This document shows positions 54,877 through 63,883 of a DNA stretch of 64,000 bases, in pieces (position 1 is the stretch's first letter; the number at the start of each line of letters is the position of its first letter). The notes below the pieces were generated by a model, which saw nothing but the letters and a program-made list of their open reading frames with translations, was not told the DNA's origin and made no database searches. The stretch comes from Pseudodesulfovibrio hydrargyri. Its GTDB lineage: Bacteria; Desulfobacterota; Desulfovibrionia; Desulfovibrionales; Desulfovibrionaceae. A program made the translations under genes and the position numbers. The stretch lies in the NCBI RefSeq assembly GCF_001874525.1, contig NZ_LKAQ01000001.1, positions 124,001 to 188,000 on the forward strand, written 5' to 3'.

Positions 54877-56973
54877 ATGCAACGCGATCCGCGCGACTCC
54901 CGCCTGCAATTCTCCACCGGAAAACGGCGCCTGATACTGACCCTGCTCATCCTGATCCCGTCGGCCATGGCCAGCGCCTACGTGGGCTCGGTCCTGCCCG
55001 AAAAGGGGTCCACCCCGCTGGAACTGGCCATCATCATCGTCTACTCCATCCTGTTCGCCTGGATATCCGTGGGATTCTGGACGGCCATCATGGGCTGGTT
55101 CACGATCATGCGCCGCTACGACCGGTTTGCGACCAGCCACGCTTTGTCCGAACCGCTGGAACCGGGCGAGCGCCCGCGCACGGCCGTGCTCTTCCCCATC
55201 TGCAACGAGGACACGCCCCGGGTCATGGCCGGAATCAAGACCACCTATCTTTCCTTGAGGGATACGCCGGGCGCGGACCAGTTCGACATCCACATCCTCA
55301 GCGACTCGGGCGGCGCGGACAAATGGATGGAGGAGGAGGCCGCCTGGGCCGCGCTGGTGGAGGAGCTGGGCGCGCAGGACCGCATCTTCTACCGCAACCG
55401 CAAGGTCAACCTGAAGCGCAAGAGCGGCAACGTGGCCGATTTCTGCCGCCGCCACGGCAAGGACTACAAGTACATGGCCGTGTTCGACGCGGACAGCGTC
55501 ATGCGCGGCGACACCCTGAACAAAATGGTCCACATCATGGAGCGGCGGCCCCGGATCGGCATCCTGCAGACCGCGCCCGCCTGCTTCGGCCGGGACACCC
55601 TGCTCGGCAGGCTGCAACAGTTCGCCAACCGCGCCTACGGCCCCATGTTCGCGGCCGGACTGCATTTCTGGCAGCTGGGCGACGCCCAGTACTGGGGGCA
55701 CAACGCGCTCATCCGCGTGGAGCCGTTCATGCGCCACTGCGGCCTGCCCCGGCTGTCGGGCAAGCCGCCGCTGGGCGGCGACATACTCAGCCACGACTTC
55801 GTGGAGGCCGCGCTCATGCGCCGCGCCGGGTGGGAGGTCTGGCTGGCCTTCGACCTGACCGGCAGCTGGGAGGAATGCCCGCCCAACCTGCTCTCCGAGC
55901 TCAAGCGCGACCGCCGCTGGTGCCAGGGCAACCTGCAGCACCTCCGCCTGCTGTTCACCGAGGGGCTCTTCCCGGCCCACCGGGTGCTCTTCCTCAACGG
56001 GGCCATGAGCTACGCCTCGGCCCTGCTGTGGTTTCTGTTCCTGATGCTCTCCTCGGTCGAGGCCGTGATCCAGGCCGTGGTCGGACCGAACTATTTCACG
56101 GCCACGCGTTCCCTGTTCCCGGCCTGGCCCGTGTGGCAGCCTCTCTGGGCTCTGGTCCTGCTGGCCACCACGGGCGTGCTCCTGTTCTTCCCCAAGGTCC
56201 TGAGCTATCTCCTGATCGTCTTCAAGACGCGCAGTTCCAGACTGTTCGGCGGCCCGCTGCGGCTGATGGGCAGCATTGTCCTGGAAGTCGCCTTCTCGGC
56301 CCTGCTGGCCCCCATCCGCATGCTTTTCCACAGCAAGTTCGTGTGTATCACCCTCCTCGGGCGCAAGATCGGCTGGGGCTCGCAGCAGCGCGACGACCGG
56401 GCGACCACCTGGGGCGAGGCGCTGCGCTTCCACGGCACCGGCGTGCTGTTCGGGCTGGTCTGGGGCGGCATCGTCCTGCTCTACGCCCCGCGCTTCTTCT
56501 GGTGGATCGCACCCATAGTCCTGCCCATCGTCTTCTCCATGCCCCTGTCGGTCCTGACCAGCAGCGACGGCCCGGGCCGCTGGCTGCGCGACAAGCGGCT
56601 GCTGCTCATCCCGGAGGAAACCTTCCCTGACCGGGAAATCCAGGACGTGACCCGCTACACCGCCGAGATGGAGGCCGCGCCCGTGCCCCTCGACCTGCCG
56701 CGCGAATCCGGCTTCCTGCGCGCCCTGCTCGACCCCGGGCTCAATGGATTGCGCCGCGCCCTGCTCCTGCGCCACAAGCGCAACCCCGGCGAGATAGCCC
56801 GCGCCCGCAACGCGCGCCTGGTGGAGAAACTGCTGGAAGAAGGCCCCAACTCACTGTCCGCAGGCGAGAAGCAATGCCTGCTGCGCGCCCCGGACTCCCT
56901 CCTGGAAGTCCACACCCGCGCCTGGACCGCCGACGGCGACGCCGTGCGCAGGGCGTGGCTCAAGCGGGCCTGA
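54877..56973 (+). CDS. opgH: Glucans biosynthesis glucosyltransferase OpgH/MdoH
   Basis: 698 residues from ATG 54877 with GAGG upstream; about 150 shorter than E. coli OpgH, the difference being at the N-terminus. It starts just before the first membrane helix (RLILTLLILIPSAMASAYVG). The GT2 cytoplasmic domain has FPICNEDTPRVMAG, FDADSVMRGD near 203, LSHDFVEAALMRRAGWEVWL and the DRRWCQGNLQHLRLL segment (QxxRW-type) near 346, then several helices. It polymerises beta-1,2-linked glucose from UDP-glucose across the inner membrane, with OpgG finishing the product. Confidence 0.95.
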   Translation: MQRDPRDSRLQFSTGKRRLILTLLILIPSAMASAYVGSVLPEKGSTPLELAIIIVYSILFAWISVGFWTAIMGWFTIMRRYDRFATSHALSEPLEPGERPRTAVLFPICNEDTPRVMAGIKTTYLSLRDTPGADQFDIHILSDSGGADKWMEEEAAWAALVEELGAQDRIFYRNRKVNLKRKSGNVADFCRRHGKDYKYMAVFDADSVMRGDTLNKMVHIMERRPRIGILQTAPACFGRDTLLGRLQQFANRAYGPMFAAGLHFWQLGDAQYWGHNALIRVEPFMRHCGLPRLSGKPPLGGDILSHDFVEAALMRRAGWEVWLAFDLTGSWEECPPNLLSELKRDRRWCQGNLQHLRLLFTEGLFPAHRVLFLNGAMSYASALLWFLFLMLSSVEAVIQAVVGPNYFTATRSLFPAWPVWQPLWALVLLATTGVLLFFPKVLSYLLIVFKTRSSRLFGGPLRLMGSIVLEVAFSALLAPIRMLFHSKFVCITLLGRKIGWGSQQRDDRATTWGEALRFHGTGVLFGLVWGGIVLLYAPRFFWWIAPIVLPIVFSMPLSVLTSSDGPGRWLRDKRLLLIPEETFPDREIQDVTRYTAEMEAAPVPLDLPRESGFLRALLDPGLNGLRRALLLRHKRNPGEIARARNARLVEKLLEEGPNSLSAGEKQCLLRAPDSLLEVHTRAWTADGDAVRRAWLKRA

Positions 56974-57011
56974 GCTATTTCGTGACGTTAGGGTCTATTC
57001 CTAAAATGATT

Positions 57012-57659
57012 TCAATTTAAAACGGGTATCAAAGCACCGTACATTACTAAAAGAGCTCCAAAAATCTGAGGCCTAAGTCCTTTTACAGTCGCAAGCTCGA
57101 TTAGACGGCGTGTGTCGTTTGATTTCAACTCAATCTCGCATTGAAGGTCCTTTTGGGTACACTCAATACGTTGTGTTAGTTCATTTTTATGTCGATGAAT
57201 CTTCCCATGCAGTTCATTATACTGCCTCTCCAGCTCAACAACTCTCTCCTCTAAAGACCACATTGAAGGAGCAGTAGTTACACTAATACAAGCGCTATCG
57301 TCTGCTTCAACAACTGTAATATTTACAGACGTTTTCTGGGGAAACCAAATATTCCAAAGAGTTCGGCCCCATTCCCACAATCTAGGAAACCAAGTCTTCT
57401 CATCAAGTAGCCCTAAGTTCTTATTCAATGACCACAGCACGAGTGCAGCTCCAACCACTTGGGCAATCACAATCACCCAACGGTCAACCCTCTCTCTCAA
57501 TTCAAAATCAACTTGGTTTCGCAGCAACCAATGAAAAGCAATATATACGATCAGACACCACAGAGGCCAAGGTTTCAATAGAAGGTGTACGGTTGTCCGT
57601 ACCAATCTACTCAGGATCAACTTGAACGTGGGGAGAACAGTTTCTTTGATATATGCCAT
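57012..57659 (-). CDS. AT-rich orphan membrane protein with coiled coil
   Basis: 215 residues from ATG 57659 (a GTG three codons earlier is possible). Hydrophobic segments near 27-42 (PLWCLIVYIAFHWLL), 61-78 (VIVIAQVVGAALVLW) and at the C-terminus (IFGALLVMYGALIPVLN) frame a soluble middle and a coiled coil of about 55 residues (SLEERVVELERQYNELHGKI onward). Codon use is AT-rich and unlike every neighbour. No family is recognised. It lies between opgH and tRNA-Lys, a position and composition that suggest acquisition. It could be a defence or toxin-type membrane effector, but nothing proves that. Confidence 0.7.
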   Translation of the reverse strand: MAYIKETVLPTFKLILSRLVRTTVHLLLKPWPLWCLIVYIAFHWLLRNQVDFELRERVDRWVIVIAQVVGAALVLWSLNKNLGLLDEKTWFPRLWEWGRTLWNIWFPQKTSVNITVVEADDSACISVTTAPSMWSLEERVVELERQYNELHGKIHRHKNELTQRIECTQKDLQCEIELKSNDTRRLIELATVKGLRPQIFGALLVMYGALIPVLN

Positions 57660-57902
57660 GTACGCCACTTATCACACAACCAGACGAAACAAAATCTTAC
57701 GACGCTTCCTTGTTCCCGGTCCGTTCCTCAATCAAGTCATCATCTCATTGACCTGACGCCGGGGTGAGGTAAGATGGGTCTTGCGCCGGATAGACCGTCC
57801 GCCCATGGGCGGGGCAGGTCCGGCACCTTTCAACCACCGACACAGCGACGAGAAATACGATGACCGCAACCGCCGCCTTTTCACTGACCAAAAACCCAAA
57901 AC

Positions 57903-57928
57903 AAAAAACCCCGCCATTGCTGACGGGG
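57903..57928 (-). terminator. Intrinsic terminator of tRNA-Lys
   Basis: Minus-strand stem CCCCGTC / GGCGGGG (one G-T pair), loop of six, followed by TTTTTT. It lies 14 bases beyond the tRNA 3' end. Confidence 0.85.
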
Positions 57929-57941
57929 TGTGTTTTTCGAG

Positions 57942-58017
57942 TGGTGGGTCACCAAGGAATCGAACCTTGAACCTCCGGATTAAGAGTCCGCTGCTCTGCC
58001 AATTGAGCTAGTGACCC
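57942..58017 (-). tRNA. tRNA-Lys (anticodon CTT)
   Basis: 76 bases with an encoded CCA. Acceptor GGGTCAC / GTGACCC pairs completely, the D-arm GCTC / GAGC is standard, the anticodon loop is CTCTTAA with anticodon CTT, and the T-arm is CAAGG-TTCGATT-CCTTG. Position 27-43 is a G-G mismatch. Its own promoter and terminator flank it. Confidence 0.95.
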
Positions 58018-58052
58018 ACTCGGTCGCGGCGTTGTTCGTCACGACGGAGAGA

Positions 58053-58081
58053 TAACTATAAGTCGGACCCGGAAAAGTCAA
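58053..58081 (-). promoter_or_regulatory. Sigma70-type promoter of tRNA-Lys
   Basis: On the minus strand TTGACT (58081-58076) is followed after 17 bases by TAGTTA (58058-58053); TATAGT two bases earlier is an alternative -10. The start would fall about 30 bases before the tRNA. Confidence 0.6.
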
Positions 58082-58115
58082 CCACAAATTTTCACTTTTT
58101 TAACACAGGACCTAA

Positions 58116-59948
58116 ATGCCCATAAACAAGCTCTTTTCCGCCCTGCTCCTGAGCGCCCTCCTGCTCCTGCCCGCACGGCCCGCAAACGCCCTGATGCAGC
58201 CGTCCTCCCTGGCCATGAAGACCTCGGTGGCCCCCTTTGCCGTGGCCCCGGACGCCATGGGGCCAGGTTCGTCCGGCGGCACCCTGCTGGCCCTGACCAT
58301 GCATATCGACAAGGACTGGTACGCCTATTCCAACATCCCGGGCGAGACGGGCAAGCCCACGCGCCTGACCGCCACGGCCGCCGACGGCACGGCGCTCACC
58401 GTGTTCTACCCCAGGGGCAAGAAGAAGCCGGACAGCTACGACCCGACCGTGACCGTGTTCGCCTACCTGGACGGGACCACCCTCTTCGTCCTGGTGCCCG
58501 ACGGCCTGGACGCGCCGTTTCCGGTGAGCCTCTCCCTGGACCTGCTCCTGTGCCATCCGACCCGGTGCGTCCCGGCGCGGGTGGAACAATCCTTCGGCCA
58601 GGCCGGACTGGACACGGCCGGACTGCCGCCCGCAGACGCGCAGCCGTGGTGGGACGACTTCCTGCGCATGGCCCACGGCAAGGCGCAGGCACAGGCGACC
58701 CCGGACGAGTCCGAGGCGGGCGAGGCCATCGTGAACTGGCAGTTCACCCCCACCTACTTCCAGCCCGGGCTCGAGGTCGGCGGCCTGCTCTCGGCTATCC
58801 TCATGGGCCTGCTGGCCGGGCTCATCCTCAACGTCATGCCGTGCGTCCTGCCCGTGGTCAGCCTGAAACTCTCCTCCCTGCTCGGGGCCGGAGCCGAGGG
58901 CGACCCCCAAGCGCGCATCCGGGTCTTCCGGCAACACAACGTCTTCTTCGTGCTCGGGGTGCTGACGTTCTTCCTGTTCCTGGCCGCGATCCTGGGGGCC
59001 ACGGGCTCGGCCTGGGGGGCGCTCTTCCAGAACCGCTGGCTGGTCGTCGCCATGGCCGCGATCATGGGGGCGCTGGCCCTGAGCCTGTTCGGCCTGTTCC
59101 ACCTGCCGGTCATCGACCTCAAGTTCGGGGCCGGGCACAAAGACCCGCGCCAGCAGGCGTTCTTCACCGGCATGCTGACCACCCTGCTGGCCACCCCGTG
59201 CAGCGGCCCGTTCCTGGGCGGCGTGCTCGGCTGGGCGCTCATCCAGGGGCCGCTGGTCATCGCCACGGTCTTCTTCTCCATCGGCCTGGGCATGGCCTCG
59301 CCCTATATTCTATTGATCATCAGCCCCGGCCTGTCGCGCTTCCTGCCCCGGTCCGGGCCGTGGATCGAATACGTGGAAAAGGCGATCGCCTTCTTTCTGC
59401 TCGGCACGGCCTTCTACCTGGCGGGCATCGCCCTGGGCGGCGCGAGCCTGCGCATCCTGGCCCCGCTGTGGGTCATCCTGTTCGGCGGCTGGCTGTGGGG
59501 CCGGTCACGGACAGCGGGCCAGGGCGTCCAGCTTCTCCTGCGCGTGGGCGTGCTTGTGCTCCTGGCCGCCACCGTGTACTGGACCACGCCCAAGAGGGCC
59601 GAGGCCGATCCGTGGGAGCCCTTCGACCCGGCCGCCCTGAACCGCGACCTGGGCGGCGGGAACATCCTCCTGGACTTCACCGCCGACTGGTGCCCCACCT
59701 GCAAGGTGCTTGAGGCCACGGTCCTGACCAGAGCCAACGTGACCGCCTGGAAGGAGCGCTACAACGTCCGCTTCATCAAGGTGGACATGACCGAACGCGA
59801 CCCCGAGACCGAGGCCCTGCTGGCCGCCCTGGGCAGCCGCAGCCTGCCCACCGCCGCCGTGTTCCGCGTGAACGGCCGCGAGACCCCGGTGGTCATCCGC
59901 GACCTGTACACCGCCGACCAGCTTGAAAAGCTGCTGAAATCCCTATAG
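58116..59948 (+). CDS. dsbD: Thiol:disulfide interchange protein DsbD
   Basis: 610 residues. A signal peptide (LLSALLLLPARPANA) precedes the DsbD-alpha domain with its Cys pair in LCHPTRCVPAR. The eight-helix membrane domain has LNVMPCVLPVVSLK and LLATPCSGPFLGG, and the C-terminal thioredoxin domain carries DWCPTCKVLE (C526, C529). It moves electrons from cytoplasmic thioredoxin to periplasmic thiols, for example for cytochrome c maturation, which matters in cytochrome-rich anaerobes. ATG 58116 has AGGA upstream. Confidence 0.95.
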   Translation: MPINKLFSALLLSALLLLPARPANALMQPSSLAMKTSVAPFAVAPDAMGPGSSGGTLLALTMHIDKDWYAYSNIPGETGKPTRLTATAADGTALTVFYPRGKKKPDSYDPTVTVFAYLDGTTLFVLVPDGLDAPFPVSLSLDLLLCHPTRCVPARVEQSFGQAGLDTAGLPPADAQPWWDDFLRMAHGKAQAQATPDESEAGEAIVNWQFTPTYFQPGLEVGGLLSAILMGLLAGLILNVMPCVLPVVSLKLSSLLGAGAEGDPQARIRVFRQHNVFFVLGVLTFFLFLAAILGATGSAWGALFQNRWLVVAMAAIMGALALSLFGLFHLPVIDLKFGAGHKDPRQQAFFTGMLTTLLATPCSGPFLGGVLGWALIQGPLVIATVFFSIGLGMASPYILLIISPGLSRFLPRSGPWIEYVEKAIAFFLLGTAFYLAGIALGGASLRILAPLWVILFGGWLWGRSRTAGQGVQLLLRVGVLVLLAATVYWTTPKRAEADPWEPFDPAALNRDLGGGNILLDFTADWCPTCKVLEATVLTRANVTAWKERYNVRFIKVDMTERDPETEALLAALGSRSLPTAAVFRVNGRETPVVIRDLYTADQLEKLLKSL

Positions 59949-59976
59949 GTAACCCGGAAAAAAGAGGAGACGCTCC

Positions 59977-61173
59977 GTGCTCGATTTCCAATACTACATG
60001 CCCACCCGCATCATCTTCGGCCCCGACAGCCTCGACAAGCTGGGCGACACCCCGCATCTGCCGCGTGGCGACAAGGCCATGATCGTCATCGGCGAATCCG
60101 GCGTGATGATCGAACAGGGCTACCTGGCCCGCGTCCAGTCCCAGCTCTCCAAACAGAACGTCCAAACCATTATCTATGACCGCATCAAACCCAACCCCGA
60201 GTCCGACGCCGTGGACGAAGCGGCGGCCGTCTGCCGCAAGATGGGCGTCAAGTTCGTGGTCGGCCTGGGCGGCGGGTCCACCATCGACTCGGCCAAGGCC
60301 ATCGCCGCCATGGCCACCAACCCCGGCAGGTACTGGGACTACATGCAGTCCGGCACGGGCGGCGGGCAGACCCCGGAGAACGAGCCCCTGCCCATCGTGG
60401 CCATCCCGACCACGGCGGGCACCGGCACCGAGGCCGACCCGTGGACGGTCATCACCAAGTCCGGCAGCGACTCGCGCGAAAAGGTCGGCTGGGGCTATGA
60501 CGGCACCTTCCCCACCCTGTCCATCGTGGACCCAAAGCTGATGCTCTCCGTGCCGCCCAGGCAGACCGCCTACACCGGCATGGACGCCTTTTTCCACGCC
60601 GTCGAGGCGTACCTCGCCACCTGCCGCCAGCCCGCCAGCGATGCGCTGGCCCTGGAGGCCGTGCACCTCATCAGCCACACCCTGCCCCAGGCCGTGGCCG
60701 AGGGCGGCAACCTGGAGGCGCGGACCGTCATGGCCTGGGCGTGTACCGCGGCAGGTCTGTGCGAGACCTATTCCTCGTGCATCTCCCAGCATTCCCTGGA
60801 GCACGCCCTGTCCGCCTTCCACCCCGACCTGCCCCACGGGGCCGGGCTGGTTCTCCTGTCAAAGGCGTATTTCGGCTTCCTGGCCGCGCGCGGCGAGAAA
60901 CGGTTGGCCGACCTGGCCCTGGCCATGGGCGACACCCTGGCCGAGGACCTGGATGAGGAGGTGGCCGGCGTGGCCTTCCTGGACGCCCTGGACACGCTCA
61001 TCACCGAGGTCGGCCTGGCCGACGAGAAGCTGTCCGACTACGGCGTGACCCGCGAGGAGATTCCGGCTTTGGCGGAAAACGCCCTGTCCGTCATGGGCGC
61101 GCTCTTTGCCGTCACCCCGGTGGACATGGACGTGGACGACGTCATCGCCATCTACGAGGCGGCCTACGAGTAA
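59977..61173 (+). CDS. Iron-containing alcohol dehydrogenase
   Basis: 398 residues from GTG 59977 behind AGAGGAG. Group III ADH: nucleotide-binding GLGGGSTIDSAKAIAAM and AIPTTAGTGTEADPW, and metal ligands in GMDAFFHAVEAYLAT (Asp and His), the HSLEHALSAF stretch and the following DLPHGAGL. It interconverts alcohols and aldehydes with NAD(P)H. Sulfate reducers of this group use such enzymes for ethanol or other alcohols; the substrate cannot be set here. It follows dsbD by 28 bases and has its own terminator. Confidence 0.93.
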   Translation: MLDFQYYMPTRIIFGPDSLDKLGDTPHLPRGDKAMIVIGESGVMIEQGYLARVQSQLSKQNVQTIIYDRIKPNPESDAVDEAAAVCRKMGVKFVVGLGGGSTIDSAKAIAAMATNPGRYWDYMQSGTGGGQTPENEPLPIVAIPTTAGTGTEADPWTVITKSGSDSREKVGWGYDGTFPTLSIVDPKLMLSVPPRQTAYTGMDAFFHAVEAYLATCRQPASDALALEAVHLISHTLPQAVAEGGNLEARTVMAWACTAAGLCETYSSCISQHSLEHALSAFHPDLPHGAGLVLLSKAYFGFLAARGEKRLADLALAMGDTLAEDLDEEVAGVAFLDALDTLITEVGLADEKLSDYGVTREEIPALAENALSVMGALFAVTPVDMDVDDVIAIYEAAYE

Positions 61174-61193
61174 GCCCCCCCGTATGCCCAACT

Positions 61194-61221
61194 AAAAAGG
61201 CTCCCTCTCGGGAGCCTTTTT
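61194..61221. terminator. Bidirectional intrinsic terminator
   Basis: AAAAA-GGCTCCC / GGGAGCC-TTTTT with a 4-base loop between the convergent ADH and STAS-like genes. The last T is the first base of the STAS-like stop codon. Confidence 0.92.
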
Positions 61222-61610
61222 CATTCGGTCGCCTGCGGTTCGCGGAGGAGCCATTCCTTGGCCTCCACCTGGTTGCGGAAGCTTTTGTAGGAGGCGGAGC
61301 GGTTGACCAGGGCGGTTTCCACCATCCGGCTGTTCTCCGGGTTGTGCGGGTTGGACAAAACGGCCATGCGCAGGCCGAGCTTGGCCGCGCCCTTCTCCTC
61401 CATGAAGTTGGCGAAGGTGATGATGTCCAGGGACGAGAGGTGCAGGCGGAAGGTCCGGTTGTCCACGAGCACCTTTGTCCGGCGCGCCTCGCGGGCTTTG
61501 GCCACGAGCTTCAGGCCCCACTCGATGAAGGTCTCGGCGTCCGAGACCTCGCCGTCGGTGATGCATAAAAGGTATTCGTCCGTGGACGTGAATATCTGCG
61601 AGTAAGCCAT
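61221..61610 (-). CDS. STAS/SpoIIAA-like small protein
   Basis: 129 residues from ATG 61610 with GGAGGG upstream. The pattern ITDGEVSDAETFIEWGLKLV, KVLVDNRTFRLHLSSLDIIT and GLRMAVLSNPHNPENSRMVE resembles a SpoIIAA/STAS-like alpha-beta fold found in short orphan proteins that may bind lipids or act as regulatory partners. A frame open upstream to 62042 overlaps the M24 gene and is spurious. Family call is tentative. Confidence 0.75.
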   Translation of the reverse strand: MAYSQIFTSTDEYLLCITDGEVSDAETFIEWGLKLVAKAREARRTKVLVDNRTFRLHLSSLDIITFANFMEEKGAAKLGLRMAVLSNPHNPENSRMVETALVNRSASYKSFRNQVEAKEWLLREPQATE

Positions 61611-61702
61611 GTTTCCCTCCCCGGCCCCGGACTTGGCCGAGGCTATTTCCCACCTCTCAAGTGTACTATAGTCGAGGGAAACCGTCCATCCCGCCGGACC
61701 AG

Positions 61703-62926
61703 CTATTCCACGGGGACCATGTCGTATTTGTCGCCCGAGATGCAGCGGCAGCCGTCGGCCGTGATCTCGAAGGTGTTTTCCACCCCGACCATGGCCACCC
61801 CGCGAATCCCCTGCTTGGGCTCCAAAGCGATGACCATGCCCTGTTCGAGCGGCTGGGTGAAGCCCTTGGCGATGGGCGGGAACTCGTCGATGGTCAGGCC
61901 GATGCCGTGGCCCACGAACGGGACCTGATTCTCGTCCAGCCCCATGAAGCCCTCGGCAAAGCCCTGTCGCTCGGCCTCGTCCAGGCAGTGCAGGTAGAGT
62001 TCCTCCGGGGTGACCCCCGGCTTGGCCGTGGCGCACATCCAATCCTGCAATTCGATGCAGAAGTCATGGGCGCGGCGGATGTCGTCGGGGATGGACGTAT
62101 CCGGCCCGGCGAAATAGGCCTGGGTCTTGTCCGTGTGGTAGCCCTCGAGCTGGAAGCCGATGTCGAGCATGAGCGGCTCGCCCGTCCGCCATATCTTGTG
62201 CACATTACCCATCAGGGCCGAGGCCGGATGCTCGCCGCGCAGCCCGAGCGGACCGTTGAACCCGCTGGGATAGTTGCCGGAATCGCCGGCCGACACGTGC
62301 CCGAGAAAGGCCTCCTCGTCGTGGGCCTGCATGCGCAGGATGCCCATGTGCCCCTCGTTGAAAAAGGACTCCCACGCCTTGTGGGCGATCTCGCGCTCGG
62401 TCATGCCGGGGCGGATCATGGTCGGCAGGATGTCGTGCAGGCAGCGGTGGTGCTTGTCGCCGCAGCGGCGCAGGATATCCAGTTCGAACTCGGACTTGAC
62501 CATCTTGGCCAGGGCCACGGCGTGGTCCCCGGGCACGATGGCGAAGTCCTTGAGCTTGGCGGCCAGCATGGTCCCGAGCTGCCAGGTCAGCCCGGCCATG
62601 ACCGCGGCCAGGGTCGGGGTGAAGGGGCTGCCCGTGTCCGCGCATAGGCCCGGCAGTTCGGAGTAGGACTTGTACGGCAGGATGTGTCTGATCCCGGCCT
62701 CCAGGCGGGCGCGGTTGACGCCCTTGCGGATGAGCAGCACGGGCTCGCCGTCCAGCGGCAGCCAGAGGACGCCCTGGCCGAAGGTGCCTGTCAGATAGTA
62801 GATGTTCAGCCTGGAAAAGACGAGAATGCCGCCCGCCTGCGGGGCGACGGCCTGCAGGTGGTGCCGAACCGAGTCCTGGCGGCGCTTGAGTTCCTCTTCG
62901 GGGATACGGGCGATGGCTTCGAACAT
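61703..62926 (-). CDS. M24-family Xaa-Pro aminopeptidase-like peptidase
   Basis: 407 residues from ATG 62926 with GGAG upstream. The N-terminal creatinase-like domain (RLNIYYLTGTFGQGVLWLP) precedes a pita-bread domain whose five metal ligands are visible: LDIGFQLEGYHTDKTQAYF (two Asp), FVGHGIGLTIDEFPP (His), IALEPKQG (Glu) and GVENTFEI (Glu). It releases N-terminal residues before proline, by family. A 92-base gap separates it from the STAS-like gene downstream. Confidence 0.92.
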   Translation of the reverse strand: MFEAIARIPEEELKRRQDSVRHHLQAVAPQAGGILVFSRLNIYYLTGTFGQGVLWLPLDGEPVLLIRKGVNRARLEAGIRHILPYKSYSELPGLCADTGSPFTPTLAAVMAGLTWQLGTMLAAKLKDFAIVPGDHAVALAKMVKSEFELDILRRCGDKHHRCLHDILPTMIRPGMTEREIAHKAWESFFNEGHMGILRMQAHDEEAFLGHVSAGDSGNYPSGFNGPLGLRGEHPASALMGNVHKIWRTGEPLMLDIGFQLEGYHTDKTQAYFAGPDTSIPDDIRRAHDFCIELQDWMCATAKPGVTPEELYLHCLDEAERQGFAEGFMGLDENQVPFVGHGIGLTIDEFPPIAKGFTQPLEQGMVIALEPKQGIRGVAMVGVENTFEITADGCRCISGDKYDMVPVE

Positions 62927-63013
62927 GGGGAGGCTCCTTGGGGGATATATCAACTAGGCAATCGGAAGGGTTTGCTGTACAAAGACCTTCTCAATAAGAC
63001 GAGGTATCGAGCA

Positions 63014-63433
63014 ATGCTGATCGACATGAAAGAGCTAGCCCCCCTGCTGCGCGAGGTCAAGACCATCGCCGTGGTTGGGGCCGCGGACAAGCCGGGCCGT
63101 CCCGTGGACATGGTCGGCCGCGCCCTCATCGACATGGGCTTCACCGTCATTCCGGTCCACCCCAAGCGCACCGGCGTCTGGGGACTGACCACCTACCCGG
63201 CCCTGGGCGACATCCCGGTGGCCGTGGACCTGGTCGACGTATTCCGTGCCCCGCAGTTCTGCCCGGACCATGCCCGCGAGGCCCTGGCCATGGACCCGCT
63301 GCCCAAAATCTTCTGGATGCAGTCCGGCATCACCAGCCCCGAGGCCCGCGAATTGCTGGCCTCCAGCGGGATCACGGTGGTCGAGGACCGCTGCACCAAG
63401 GTCGAGATGCAGGCCATGGGTATTCGTCGATGA
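63014..63433 (+). CDS. CoA-binding (Rossmann-fold) protein
   Basis: 139 residues from ATG 63014 (GAGG upstream; ATG 63026 is the alternative). A single CoA_binding domain of the YccU type: IAVVGAADKPGRPVDMVGRA, VIPVHPKRTGVWGLTTYPAL, FWMQSGITSPEAREL and TVVEDRCTKVEM. These small proteins bind CoA; function unknown. It overlaps the next gene by 4 bases (ATGA). Confidence 0.93.
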   Translation: MLIDMKELAPLLREVKTIAVVGAADKPGRPVDMVGRALIDMGFTVIPVHPKRTGVWGLTTYPALGDIPVAVDLVDVFRAPQFCPDHAREALAMDPLPKIFWMQSGITSPEARELLASSGITVVEDRCTKVEMQAMGIRR

Positions 63434-63867
63434 CCGAAGCCGCCTTTGAATGCCGCATGTGCGGCCACTGCTGCCAGGGCGAGGGCGGCATCGTCATGAC
63501 CGCCAAGGACCGCGAACGGCTGGCCGCCTTCCTGGGCATCGCCGAGGACGAACTGGTCGCCCGCTACGCACACACGCGCGGCGGCAAGATCCACCTCAAC
63601 GTGGGTGAGGACCAGTTCTGCGTCTTTTACAAGGAAGGCTGCGGCGTGCATCCAGGCCGTCCGGACATCTGCCGCGCCTGGCCCTATTTCCGGGGCAATC
63701 TCATCGACGAGACGAGTTGGGAGATGATCCAGGAATACTGCCCCGGGGTGAATCCCAAGGCCGGGCACGCGGAGTTCGTCCGCCAGGGCCGCGCCTATTT
63801 GCGTGAGCACGACCTTTTGCGCTATGATCCCGACTCGTCCCCCAACGCATTGATTTCCGACGATTAA
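63430..63867 (+). CDS. YkgJ-family cysteine-cluster protein
   Basis: 145 residues. The CxxCGxCC motif ([13 protein letters not shown]) at the N-terminus is joined by [23 protein letters not shown], the usual second cysteine group. The family (CxxCxxCC) is thought to bind zinc or an iron-sulfur cluster; function unknown. It starts within the CoA-binding gene stop. Confidence 0.9.
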   Translation: MTEAAFECRMCGHCCQGEGGIVMTAKDRERLAAFLGIAEDELVARYAHTRGGKIHLNVGEDQFCVFYKEGCGVHPGRPDICRAWPYFRGNLIDETSWEMIQEYCPGVNPKAGHAEFVRQGRAYLREHDLLRYDPDSSPNALISDD

Positions 63868-63883
63868 CCAAGGACGCGGCCCG

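Noticed and set aside
56974..57941. Attachment-site repeat of the tRNA-Lys 3' end flanking the AT-rich gene
   Set aside because: I looked for a copy of the last 20 or so tRNA bases near 56980-57010 and found none, so an integrated element cannot be delimited here.
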